Positions 28,286 through 36,545 of a stretch of 64,000 nucleotides of DNA are shown one piece after another. The position numbers and the translations under genes were made by a program. Where the stretch lies: assembly GCF_000828085.3 (NCBI RefSeq), contig NZ_JXCA02000001.1, positions 497,378 to 561,377 on the forward strand, in the 5' to 3' direction. The notes beneath the pieces are model-generated. The model searched no databases and was not told the DNA's origin. It was given only the letters and a program-made list of their open reading frames with translations. Source of the DNA: Scytonema tolypothrichoides VB-61278. Its GTDB lineage: Bacteria > Cyanobacteriota > Cyanobacteriia > Cyanobacteriales > Nostocaceae. Every line of letters starts with the position of its first letter. Within the stretch, counting starts at the first letter, position 1.

Positions 28286-28883
28286 ATGACAGTGCAAAGA
28301 ATTGACCTAAAAACCGTTGAACCAGCCGCCTATAAAGCAATGTTTGAGCAGGAGAAGTATCTTGCTGCAAGCAGACTTAGTAAAACCTTGCTGGAATTGA
28401 TCAAAATCCGGGCATCTCAAATCAACGGTTGTGCCTTTTGCATCGATATGCACACTAATAGCATCTAGGCGACCTCGTTTTGAAGTTTTACCACACTCCC
28501 GAGAACAAATAACCGAGCAATTCTTGCAAGCTTGCAATGTAGGAGACTTGCAAGGATTGATTACTTTGCTAGCAGAAGACGTTACCCTTTGGTCAGATGG
28601 CGGAGGTCAAGTGACAGCTGCCTTGAAACCACTACATGGAACTGTTAAGGTTGCTAAATTCTTGCTGGCAATTCGGAGTAAGAAACTTGGAAATTATATG
28701 TCTCGAATTGCGAAGGTCAACAATTAACCAGGCATTATTAATTATATGGGCGATCGCCTCCACAGTGTTATGATATTTGATTTTAGGGATGACCGGATTC
28801 AATCTGTTTTCATTGTTGTGAATCCAGACAAACTCAAACAATTGGCTGACTCAGATATCAAATTTTCACTCAACAGTTTATAA
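28286..28883 (+). pseudogene. AhpD-like 5' part joined to ECF41 sigma 3' part
   Basis: Residues from 28286 give MTVQRIDLKTVEPAAYKAMF and the peroxidase signature INGCAFCIDMHTN of an AhpD/carboxymuconolactone-decarboxylase protein, and then stop at 28466. Overlapping from about 28466, another frame continues RPRFEVLPHSREQITEQF, QACNVGDLQGLITLLAED and VTLWSDGGGQVTAALKPLHG, the SnoaL-like C-terminal domain of ECF41 (SigJ-type) sigma factors. An in-frame TAA at 28725 (probably from CAA) interrupts it. The same frame then goes on through IINYMGDRLHSVMIFDF to TAA at 28881-28883. The sigma-70 regions 2 and 4 are missing, so a deletion joined two neighbouring genes. Confidence 0.85.
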
Positions 28884-28906
28884 CCCTCTCCTTAATAAGG
28901 AGAGGG
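28884..28906. repeat. Palindromic repeat CCCTCTCCTT/AAGGAGAGGG
   Basis: A perfect 10-bp inverted repeat with a 3-base loop, followed by a G-rich tail (GTGCCGGAGGCGGGTGAGG). It begins directly after the pseudogene's stop. It resembles palindromic intergenic repeats common in Nostocales and could also act as a terminator. Confidence 0.7.
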
Positions 28907-29239
28907 TGCCGGAGGCGGGTGAGGTTCTTCGTCAAAAAAATAGTTTCAATTTCAACACAAATAGTGGACATAGAATAGTTAAAGTTTTCAACAGTTATTT
29001 GTTATCAGTTATCAGATAAAGAAGGTTGATTCTTTCATCGCGAGTTAGAGTTTGGCACCAAGAGGTGTGCTGTGTTTTAATCGGGGTCTAAATCGCTGTT
29101 TGAAACCTTGATCACTGTTAACTGTTAACTGTTCACTGATTTCATTTCTCTGGTTTTGGCAAAGCTAGCAAGTTCTCAGCGAAGGTGCGATAACCATTTG
29201 AGCAGTGCGCTTTGCGCAATTGCCCAACTGAAAAACGGT
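28907..29239. other. Intergenic region, 333 bp, with heptamer repeats
   Basis: Contains short STRR-type arrays near 28989-29016 (TTATCAGTTATCAG) and 29115-29139 (ACTGTTAACTGTTAACTG). No gene is supported. Confidence 0.5.
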
Positions 29240-29902
29240 TCAAGACGGGATAAAAAGTCGATAGCTTTCACTTTTCATCAAAATAGAGAATCCCAACCAG
29301 ATTAAGACAAGTGGGAAGATTTTTCGACCATAGCGAGCCAGAAGGGGAGCCATCAGAGGATTACGAGTCATGAAGTAAGACAGACAGCACCACACCCCAA
29401 CAGTCATATAGCAGACACACAGTATAACACCCAAACTTGGGAGATTGCTACTGGCAAACAACGGCACATAGATCCCAATGTTATTTCCTCCATTTGCAAT
29501 GGTGACTGCGGAAACACGGTAAGTTTGAGGATCGCGTAATGTTTCTAGTAGTGATTTCTTATGGTGCTTGGATTGGACACCAGAGGGTAAGTCAACTGAT
29601 ACTGTCTGCAATGCGAGTTCTTGTTGGTCTTCTCGACTCATGAGATTATTAATACCAATAGCAATCGGAAGCAAGCCTAGCAATCCAATCCAAGCCTCTG
29701 GAATCACTAAACCACCAAAGAAACCAGGCAGACTTGCAAACACTAATGCAGTGAATCCAACAAATTCACCGAGAATGATATGTTTTGGACGAAAAGTGCG
29801 ATTGACTTTTCCGAAGAAGGCTGTCAGGTATAAATTGTCATCAAAAGTGGTTGCAAAAGCCGCAGAGATTCCAATAACTAATGTACTAATTAGCCAATTC
29901 AT
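29240..29902 (-). CDS. CadD-like cadmium resistance transporter family protein
   Basis: Integral membrane protein of 220 residues with about six hydrophobic helices. The start WLISTLVIGISAAFATTFDD and the central VSAVTIANGGNNIGIYVPLF fit the CadD/LysE-superfamily transporters. The family is linked to cadmium export in staphylococci, but cyanobacterial members are untested and the ion is uncertain. ATG start at 29902. No metal regulator gene (ArsR/CadC) is adjacent. Confidence 0.82.
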   Translation of the reverse strand: MNWLISTLVIGISAAFATTFDDNLYLTAFFGKVNRTFRPKHIILGEFVGFTALVFASLPGFFGGLVIPEAWIGLLGLLPIAIGINNLMSREDQQELALQTVSVDLPSGVQSKHHKKSLLETLRDPQTYRVSAVTIANGGNNIGIYVPLFASSNLPSLGVILCVCYMTVGVWCCLSYFMTRNPLMAPLLARYGRKIFPLVLIWLGFSILMKSESYRLFIPS

Positions 29903-30391
29903 GATCGTTATTCACTATTATTCAATACTGTTTTTCCTTGTCCTTCTCTGCTTCTTGATGTGAGGGCACCTCAAGAGATTGCTCAATCATCAACGATATT
30001 GGTGATTTTTTTTCAGGAAGGTACTTACCTTGACCGCGCATGGCTTCAATATTAAGCGCTTCAACTAAATGAAAGCAAATCTTCTTTTTTTTCAAAACGA
30101 TAAATAAAAGTGATGAACAACTTAACGATAAAGTGACGACATTTGAAGAGTTGAGTTTTAGTTATTAGCGAGGAGTGAGTTTTCACAAAATGAGCAATGC
30201 ACACTCCTGACTTCAAACAAGCAAATTCGTTTCTATACTTTACTTCTTAATGCAGAAAGTTGATTGAGAATGTTGTACATACTCATTCAACAATGGTATA
30301 CTCATTTATCTTGGAAACTTTTAGCTAGGAAATGTAGGAATGAAACAGTGTTTGCGCTTTGAGTTTTTTCCTATTGCATATTGCTGCAACT
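29903..30391. other. Intergenic region, 489 bp
   Basis: AT-rich DNA between the CadD-like gene and the tandem repeats. No gene, RNA or clear site is recognised. Confidence 0.4.
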
Positions 30392-30644
30392 GTTCGTGTA
30401 AGCTTAGAGGGAATCAATCAAAGGCAATACTGGTGCATAGAGTCGTGCAAAGCGTTATGCAACAGAGCGCTCAGCCTGTTGAACGGCAATCATTTCGATC
30501 ATGAATTCTTCAATACGTATGTTCGTGTAAGCCTAGAGGAAATCAAAGGCAATACTCCTGCATAGAGCCGTGCAAAGCGTTATGCAACAGAGCGCTCAGT
30601 CTGTTGAACGGCAATGATTTCGATCATGAATTATTCAATACGTA
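30392..30644. repeat. Two adjacent ~125-bp imperfect direct repeats
   Basis: Copy 1 (30392-30519) and copy 2 (30521-30644) both start GTTCGTGTAAGC and end CAATACGTA. They share long identical blocks such as GCAAAGCGTTATGCAACAGA, and differ by a few substitutions and a short deletion. Each holds CAACAG...CTGTTG, which could form a small hairpin. They end 93 bases before the sulfate-type binding protein gene. No coding frame is shared by both copies. Confidence 0.9.
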
Positions 30645-30737
30645 ACAAAACGTAAAGGCAAAGAAACATCACTGTTCTATTACCCTATAATTCAGATCAC
30701 GGTAATATCGCTCAAACTACCGTACATTCAGGGGGAA

Positions 30738-31907
30738 ATGTTGATGAGATTGATGAGTAAGTCGCTACATCTAATCAGGTTAGGTTATAACGGAATTGAG
30801 CGAATGCAAACTTATTTTGTCAAAGCTTTGCGGGCTATGCAACTGTCATGGCAAGGAATAAGCAGAAATTGGTTGTATGGACGTGTGCAAAGATTTTTGT
30901 GTCTATTTTTAGTAGGTAGTATTTTAAGTGTGGCGATCGCCTCCTGTTCAGGAAGTAGTTTAGCGAACAAGGCAGATGTCAAACTCAGACTCGTTTCCTT
31001 CTCAGTTACCAAAGCTGCTCATGACCAAATTATTCCTAAATTTGTCGAAAAGTGGAAGAAAGAACATAACCAAAACGTCACCTTTGAGCAAAGTTACGGG
31101 GGTTCCGGTGCTCAAGCAGCAGCTGTCATTGCAGGTTCCCAAGAAGCAGATATAGTACATCTAGCACTTCCCTTAGATGTAAACAAAATTCAGCAAGCAG
31201 GTTTGATTAAACCAAATTGGGAAATCAAAGCTCCTAGAAATGGTATTGTTAGTAGATCTGTCGCTGCGATTGTAACTCGTGAAGGCAATCCCAAAGGGAT
31301 TAAGACTTGGGCAGACTTGGCAAAAGATGGCGTGCAAGTGATTGCAGCTAACCCAAAAACTTCTGGTATTGCTATTTGGGAATTCCTAGCTTTTTGGGGT
31401 TCGGTGACTCAAACAGGAGGTGACGAAGCGACAGCACTAGATTATGTCACCAAAGTTTATAAAAATATTCCTGTCCTGACAAAAGATGCTCGTGAAGCTA
31501 GCGATTTATTTTTCCAACAAAAGCAGGGGGATGTTTTAGTTAACTACGAAAACGAAATCATTTTGGCAGAACAAACTGGACCAAAGTTACCTTACGTAGT
31601 ACCACAAGTTAATATTTCCATTGATAATCCTGTAACTATAGTTGATAAAAACGTTGACAAGCACGGAACAAGAGAAGTTGCGCAAGCATTTGTTGATTTT
31701 CTTTACTCAACAGAAGCTCAACGGGAATTTGCAAAATTAAGATATCGTTCTGTTAACCCCACTGTGAGTCAAGAAGTCAAATCCCAGTATCCCCCAATTG
31801 AAACTTTATTCACAGTTCAAGATTTAGGGGGTTGGGAGATTATCCAGAAAAAGTTTTTTGCAGATGGGGCAACTTTTGATAAGATTCAAGCTGCCAAGAA
31901 AGCATGA
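30738..31907 (+). CDS. Sulfate-type ABC transporter substrate-binding protein
   Basis: Periplasmic or lipid-anchored solute-binding protein of the Sbp family (sulfate/thiosulfate). Family landmarks are VTFEQSYGGSGAQAAAVIAG, EADIVHLALPLDVNKI, VQVIAANPKTSGIAIWEFLA and a C-terminal FADGATFDKI. The first ~50 residues precede a signal helix and lipobox (FLCLFLVGSILSVAIASC), so the true start may be a later ATG such as the one at 30837. It lies directly before pstS-pstC-pstA-pstB with no sulfate permease genes nearby, an unusual pairing. A GGGGGAA ribosome site precedes 30738. Confidence 0.88.
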   Translation: MLMRLMSKSLHLIRLGYNGIERMQTYFVKALRAMQLSWQGISRNWLYGRVQRFLCLFLVGSILSVAIASCSGSSLANKADVKLRLVSFSVTKAAHDQIIPKFVEKWKKEHNQNVTFEQSYGGSGAQAAAVIAGSQEADIVHLALPLDVNKIQQAGLIKPNWEIKAPRNGIVSRSVAAIVTREGNPKGIKTWADLAKDGVQVIAANPKTSGIAIWEFLAFWGSVTQTGGDEATALDYVTKVYKNIPVLTKDAREASDLFFQQKQGDVLVNYENEIILAEQTGPKLPYVVPQVNISIDNPVTIVDKNVDKHGTREVAQAFVDFLYSTEAQREFAKLRYRSVNPTVSQEVKSQYPPIETLFTVQDLGGWEIIQKKFFADGATFDKIQAAKKA

Positions 31908-31980
31908 GTGTTTGTAGGGTAGAAAGATTTTCCTAGCAATTTTGTCTTCAATATTCTTAGAAATACAAGATATTTGGCTT

Positions 31981-32982
31981 ATGAGATTTTATAACAAATT
32001 GAAAAATAGATTTTTTCTAGCATTCTTAATGCTGAGTAGTTATAGTATTACGGGTTGTAACAGTAGTCAGCTAAAGCAAAGTCAAGTAAGTATTGATGGT
32101 GCAGCTGTAGGTTTCCCTATTTCGCTTGCAGTTGCAGAAGAATACGGAAAGGTGAAATCGGAAGCTAAAGTTAGCGTTGCTTCAAGTGGTACTGGTGGTG
32201 GGATCAGTAAGTTTTGTGCTGGCGATATTGATATTGTTGGTGCTTCTCGTACAATCAAAGATGAAGAAATTGCCAAGTGTAAGAGTAAGAAAATTGACTT
32301 TGTCGAATTGCCCATAGCATTAGACGGAATTGCTGTTGTCGTTAATCGTCAAAATAACTTCGCGAAATGTTTAACGATTAAAGAACTTGACAAGATGTGG
32401 AATTCCAAAGCAGATGGCAAAGTATTGACTTGGAATCAAGTGAATCCCAAGTTTCCTAAGCAAAAGCTGAAACTCTATGCACCCGCATCTGATACTGGGA
32501 CGTTTGATTATTTTAGCCAAGCGATTAGTAAGAAAGTCAAAAATAGCCGTACAGACTACAATCCCAGCCATAATCAAAATCTTCTTGTTCAAGGAGTCGC
32601 AGGTGATGCATCAGCTTTAGGCTATATAGGGATATCTTACTATATTCAAAATCAAGACAAACTCAATCTAGTTGCTGTAAAAAGTCCTACAGGAGAATGC
32701 ATAAAACCAGTACCAGTAGACAATGTGGTGAAAAATGTCTATACACCATTGTCTCGCCCTCTGTTTATTTATGTTAGTAAAAAATCCTTAGACACCAAAC
32801 CAGCAGTAAAAGAATTTGTCGGTTTTTACCTCGAAAATTCTTGGAAGTGGGTAGATAGTGTTGGTTATGTCGCATTACCTGATGAAGCTTATGTCAAGGT
32901 AAAACAAAAATTGGCAACTGGTGAAACTGGTACGAAATTCAAAAAAGCAAAACCAGGTCAGCCAATCACAAATTTCATCTAG
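31981..32982 (+). CDS. pstS: Phosphate ABC transporter binding protein PstS
   Basis: Captures phosphate in the periplasm for the Pst high-affinity importer. I chose ATG at 31981 over an in-frame upstream TTG. The resulting 333-residue protein begins with a lipoprotein signal ending SITGC. Phosphate-binding stretches are visible: SSGTGGGISKFCAGDIDIVG near 61-80, and APASDTGTFDYFSQAI, where the S-DTGT loop contacts the anion. It follows the Sbp-type gene by 73 bases and precedes pstC by 110. Confidence 0.93.
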   Translation: MRFYNKLKNRFFLAFLMLSSYSITGCNSSQLKQSQVSIDGAAVGFPISLAVAEEYGKVKSEAKVSVASSGTGGGISKFCAGDIDIVGASRTIKDEEIAKCKSKKIDFVELPIALDGIAVVVNRQNNFAKCLTIKELDKMWNSKADGKVLTWNQVNPKFPKQKLKLYAPASDTGTFDYFSQAISKKVKNSRTDYNPSHNQNLLVQGVAGDASALGYIGISYYIQNQDKLNLVAVKSPTGECIKPVPVDNVVKNVYTPLSRPLFIYVSKKSLDTKPAVKEFVGFYLENSWKWVDSVGYVALPDEAYVKVKQKLATGETGTKFKKAKPGQPITNFI

Positions 32983-33092
32983 TCTACTATCTTTTAGATT
33001 TCGTGAGAAATCCGTAGACAAAATGAAATAGCAATAAAAAATATTTTTACTCTTAGTGTAGGTGTCTTCTACTTAGTCAAAAATCACTGTCT

Positions 33093-34037
33093 ATGCAAAG
33101 CAGAAGTTATTCAGATAACGGTTTTGATCCAAACTCCAGGGACTTACTGGAGACAAAAGCATCTGAAGATATTCAAGAAAAGGTTGTTGCAGCAATTTTA
33201 TTTGCTTGTGGTTTAGTTTCTGTACTAACTACCTTTGGTATTGTTGTCATCATCTTTCAGGTAGCATTTGAATTTTTCCAAGAAGTATCGTTCGCTGACT
33301 TCTTTCTTGATACGAAGTGGACACCTTTATTTGCAACCAAACATTTTGGTATTTGGCCCTTAATTAATGGCACTTTTTTGACGACAGCTATTGCGATGGC
33401 AGTTGCTATTCCTTTAGGTTTATCCTCTGCTATATATTTAAGTGAATATGCTCAACCTAAAGTAGCCGCAATTTTACGTCCTGCGGTGGAATTGCTGGCG
33501 GGAATACCCACGGTAGTCTATGGGTACTTTGCGCTGTTGTTTGTCACACCATTGCTGCGAAATATTATCCCTCTAGAAATCTTCAATGCTTTAAGCGCGG
33601 GGTTAATGATGGGGATTATGATTACCCCTACTGTTGGTTCCATCAGCTTAGATGCTATTCGAGCAGTTCCACGTTCTTTACGAGAAGGAGCTTATGCTTT
33701 AGGTATAACTAAACTGGAAACCATTTTTAAAATCGTTCTCCCAGCAGCACTTTCTGGAATTACAGCCTCAATTATTCTCGGTATTTCTCGCGCGGTTGGT
33801 GAAACCATGACTGTTCTCATCGCCGCCGGACAACAGCCAAAAATGACTATTAACTTTGCAGAGTCAGTAGAAACAATGACAACTTATATGGCGCAAATCT
33901 CTGGTGGAGATAGTCCCCGTGGTAGTCTGAATTTCAATACCTTATATGCTGTCGGCGCTGTTTTGTTTTTACTGACCTTGGCTTTGAATATTGCAAGTTA
34001 TTGGATTTCTAATCGCTTTAAAGAAAAATACGATTAA
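33093..34037 (+). CDS. pstC: Phosphate ABC transporter permease PstC
   Basis: Inner-membrane channel subunit, 314 residues and about six helices. The binding-protein-dependent permease motif is EGAYALGITKLETIFKIVLP, which contacts the ATPase. FGIWPLINGTFLTTAIAM and ELLAGIPTVVYGYFALLFV are typical PstC segments. The stop is five bases before pstA, so the two are translated together. Confidence 0.93.
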   Translation: MQSRSYSDNGFDPNSRDLLETKASEDIQEKVVAAILFACGLVSVLTTFGIVVIIFQVAFEFFQEVSFADFFLDTKWTPLFATKHFGIWPLINGTFLTTAIAMAVAIPLGLSSAIYLSEYAQPKVAAILRPAVELLAGIPTVVYGYFALLFVTPLLRNIIPLEIFNALSAGLMMGIMITPTVGSISLDAIRAVPRSLREGAYALGITKLETIFKIVLPAALSGITASIILGISRAVGETMTVLIAAGQQPKMTINFAESVETMTTYMAQISGGDSPRGSLNFNTLYAVGAVLFLLTLALNIASYWISNRFKEKYD

Positions 34038-34042
34038 TAGAC

Positions 34043-34936
34043 ATGACTACAACTTATAAACGAGACGATTCTTTGAATTCTGCGGCAGAATTTACGGACA
34101 ATATTGATAGTAGAGAGAAAACAGGAAAAGTATTTGAAATACTTTTTTTGATAGGGTTGCTCATAGGTTTATTTGTCCTAGCTTTGCTACTTTTTGATGT
34201 CTTACGAGATGGATTAGGACAATTTCTTTCACCTGGTTTTTTGACGGAAACTCCTTCTCGTTTTCCTGACCAAGGTGGTATCCGTCCTGCTATTGTCAGC
34301 AGTATTCTTTTGGGAATAATCGTTATTTTAATCACTGTACCCGTTGGTGTAGGTTCTGCTTTATATCTTGAAGAATATGCACCCAAAGCTTGGTGGACAG
34401 CGATTATCGAGATTAATATCAGCAATCTTGCAGGCGTTCCTTCTATTGTTTATGGATTGCTTGGTTTAGGAGTTTTCAACTACTTACTTGGATTTGGTCC
34501 AACTTTAATTTCTGGTGCTTTGACTTTATCTTTGTTGTCTTTACCAGTTATTATTGTGACAGCTAGAGAAGCGATTCGCGCAGTTCCGGATTCCTTAAGA
34601 CATGCTTCCTACGGCTTAGGTGTTACTAAATGGCAAACTATCACCAACCATGTCTTACCTTATGCTGTTCCTGGTATCCTTACAGGAGTTATTATTTCCG
34701 TATCTCGCGCCATTGGTGATGCAGCATCTCTGATTGTGGTAGGCGCTGTGGGTTTCCTCACCTTTAACCCTGGTTTGTTCAACAGATTTATGGCATTACC
34801 CATTCAAATTTACAGTTACATCACTCGTCCAGAACCGGGTTTTGCTAATGCAGCAGCAGCAACAATTATTGTGTTGATACTCTTAGTTTTAGCTTTAAAT
34901 GGTATAGCAATTTATATCAGACAACGCTTTTCATAA
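34043..34936 (+). CDS. pstA: Phosphate ABC transporter permease PstA
   Basis: Second channel subunit, 297 residues. It has the EAA-type loop RHASYGLGVTKWQTITNHVL and the conserved LEEYAPKAWWTAIIEINISN and LAGVPSIVYGLLGLGVF. It starts five bases after pstC. The ATPase gene is separated from it by 364 bases of repeat-rich DNA, which is long for this operon. Confidence 0.93.
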   Translation: MTTTYKRDDSLNSAAEFTDNIDSREKTGKVFEILFLIGLLIGLFVLALLLFDVLRDGLGQFLSPGFLTETPSRFPDQGGIRPAIVSSILLGIIVILITVPVGVGSALYLEEYAPKAWWTAIIEINISNLAGVPSIVYGLLGLGVFNYLLGFGPTLISGALTLSLLSLPVIIVTAREAIRAVPDSLRHASYGLGVTKWQTITNHVLPYAVPGILTGVIISVSRAIGDAASLIVVGAVGFLTFNPGLFNRFMALPIQIYSYITRPEPGFANAAAATIIVLILLVLALNGIAIYIRQRFS

Positions 34937-35300
34937 CTAGCCTTATGAGTTGCGTACACTCCCAAGCATTCCGCGTAGCGGTACTAGTAGCCTAGTAAGG
35001 CAACTTTAATACGCGCGTTGCATTCATACACAGAATTTTTCCTCTGCCTATCTCTTTCTCTCTTTTTCTCTTTCTCTGTGTTCTCTGTCTTGAAAAGTTT
35101 GCTCTGTCGGGAAACCAACGCCAGATACCAAGTGAGGGAGACCCTCCTGCAGTACTGGCTCCTCCTTACAACTTTTCGCTGCGCTCTCTGCGGTTTTTTT
35201 TCTTCTCTCTCAACGCAACTTGGTATTAGCAGCAATCATTTTTGGGAATGATTACTCACTCGAAAAATTTTGCCATCATAAATATTAGGAGACAGGCAAT
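34937..35300. other. Repeat-rich insert between pstA and pstB, 364 bp
   Basis: Contains a C/T-rich run (about 35037-35093, TCTTTCTCTCTTTTTCTC-like) and a segment GGGAAACCAACGCC...GAGGGAGACCCTCCTGCAG near 35108-35149 of the sort repeated between genes in Nostocales. No convincing gene on either strand; the two open frames are low-complexity. It may separate pstB expression from the permease genes. Confidence 0.6.
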
Positions 35301-36131
35301 ATGACCTACAACAACAGTCAAAATCAACTAAATAATGTCACACTCAACCCAGAAGATCATGCCGTATTTAATGTTGAAGGTGTGAAAGTGTACTATGGCA
35401 GTTCTCTGGCTCTTGTTGATGTTTACATGAAAATCCCTGAAAAACAAATTATTGCTTTTATTGGACCTTCAGGATGTGGTAAAAGTACTCTACTACGTTG
35501 CTTCAACCGCATGAATGATTTAATCACTGGAGCTAGGGTAGAAGGTAGGCTGATTTACCGCAATTGCAATGTTTATGATCCCAACATCAATTCTGTCAAA
35601 TTACGACGGCAAGTAGGAATGGTTTTTCAAAAACCAAATCCTTTTCCCAAGTCAATATACGAAAATATTGCCTTTGCACCGCGTGCTAACGGTTATAAAG
35701 GTAACCTTGATGAATTAGTAGAAAGTTCCCTCAGACGCGCTGCTATTTGGGATGAAGTCAAAGACAAGCTCAAACAAAAGGGGACTGCATTGTCTGGTGG
35801 ACAACAGCAACGTCTTTGCATTGCACGTGCGATCGCCATGAAGCCAGACGTCTTATTAATGGATGAACCTTGCTCCGCTCTTGACCCAATTTCTACCCGT
35901 CAAGTTGAAGAACTCTGCTTAGAACTTAAGGAGCAATATACCATTATTATGGTGACTCATAATATGCAACAAGCAACAAGAGTCGCAGATTGGACAGCGT
36001 TTTTCAACACAGAAACCGATGAACATAACAAACGTCGCGGAAAATTAGTTGAGTTCAGCCCCACAGAACAAATGTTCAATTCTCCTCAAACTAAAGAAGC
36101 AGCAGAATACATCAGTGGACGTTTTGGTTGA
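35301..36131 (+). CDS. pstB: Phosphate ABC transporter ATPase PstB
   Basis: Powers phosphate import. The 276 residues contain Walker [10 protein letters not shown] near 53-61, the Q-loop [20 protein letters not shown], the ABC signature [16 protein letters not shown], Walker [13 protein letters not shown] and the switch histidine in [14 protein letters not shown] at 35301 is preceded by TTAGGAGA. It is last in the sbp-pstSCAB series; no phoU is seen. Confidence 0.95.
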   Translation: MTYNNSQNQLNNVTLNPEDHAVFNVEGVKVYYGSSLALVDVYMKIPEKQIIAFIGPSGCGKSTLLRCFNRMNDLITGARVEGRLIYRNCNVYDPNINSVKLRRQVGMVFQKPNPFPKSIYENIAFAPRANGYKGNLDELVESSLRRAAIWDEVKDKLKQKGTALSGGQQQRLCIARAIAMKPDVLLMDEPCSALDPISTRQVEELCLELKEQYTIIMVTHNMQQATRVADWTAFFNTETDEHNKRRGKLVEFSPTEQMFNSPQTKEAAEYISGRFG

Positions 36132-36324
36132 TGATAAATCACAGTTCACTCGAAAGATCGTAGTTAAGTAAGTCGGTGCTAAATAGGTAGGCATAAATAA
36201 ACATAACTATGTTAAGAAAGGTAAACTTTCTAAAACCCTTACCAATGACTAATGACTGCCTTCACTAGTTAACTTTATTTGTACCGATCTACTTAATCTT
36301 TCAAACTATGTTAATAAATTTAAA

Positions 36325-36404
36325 TGTAGGGTGTGTTGTTGCGGAGCGCAACGCACCGTCAAGAATTCAAGGTGCGCGATTCCTACGGCATAACACACCC
36401 TACA
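36325..36404. mobile_element. Small MITE-like element with 13-bp inverted ends
   Basis: TGTAGGGTGTGTT (36325-36337) is repeated inverted as AACACACCCTACA (36392-36404). The 80-bp element also has inner complementary segments (GCAACGCACCG and CGGTGCG-like). It has no coding capacity. The same 'TGTAGGGTGTGTT' ends are common in intergenic repeats of filamentous cyanobacteria. The remaining DNA from 36132 to 36545 shows nothing else. Confidence 0.65.
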
Positions 36405-36545
36405 GACAATTTATATTTCTTCATATACATTGAAATTTTCTCGCCGACTTACTTAGAAACCAGGGTTTACAAGCAAAACGCTGTTTTTGATTTCTCAAAA
36501 TATCTATAAGTAGGTGTCGTTGTCAATAATATCAAGTCCGCTTAA

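Noticed and set aside
30392-30644. CRISPR array
   Set aside because: Only two adjacent long units without spacers; not a CRISPR pattern.
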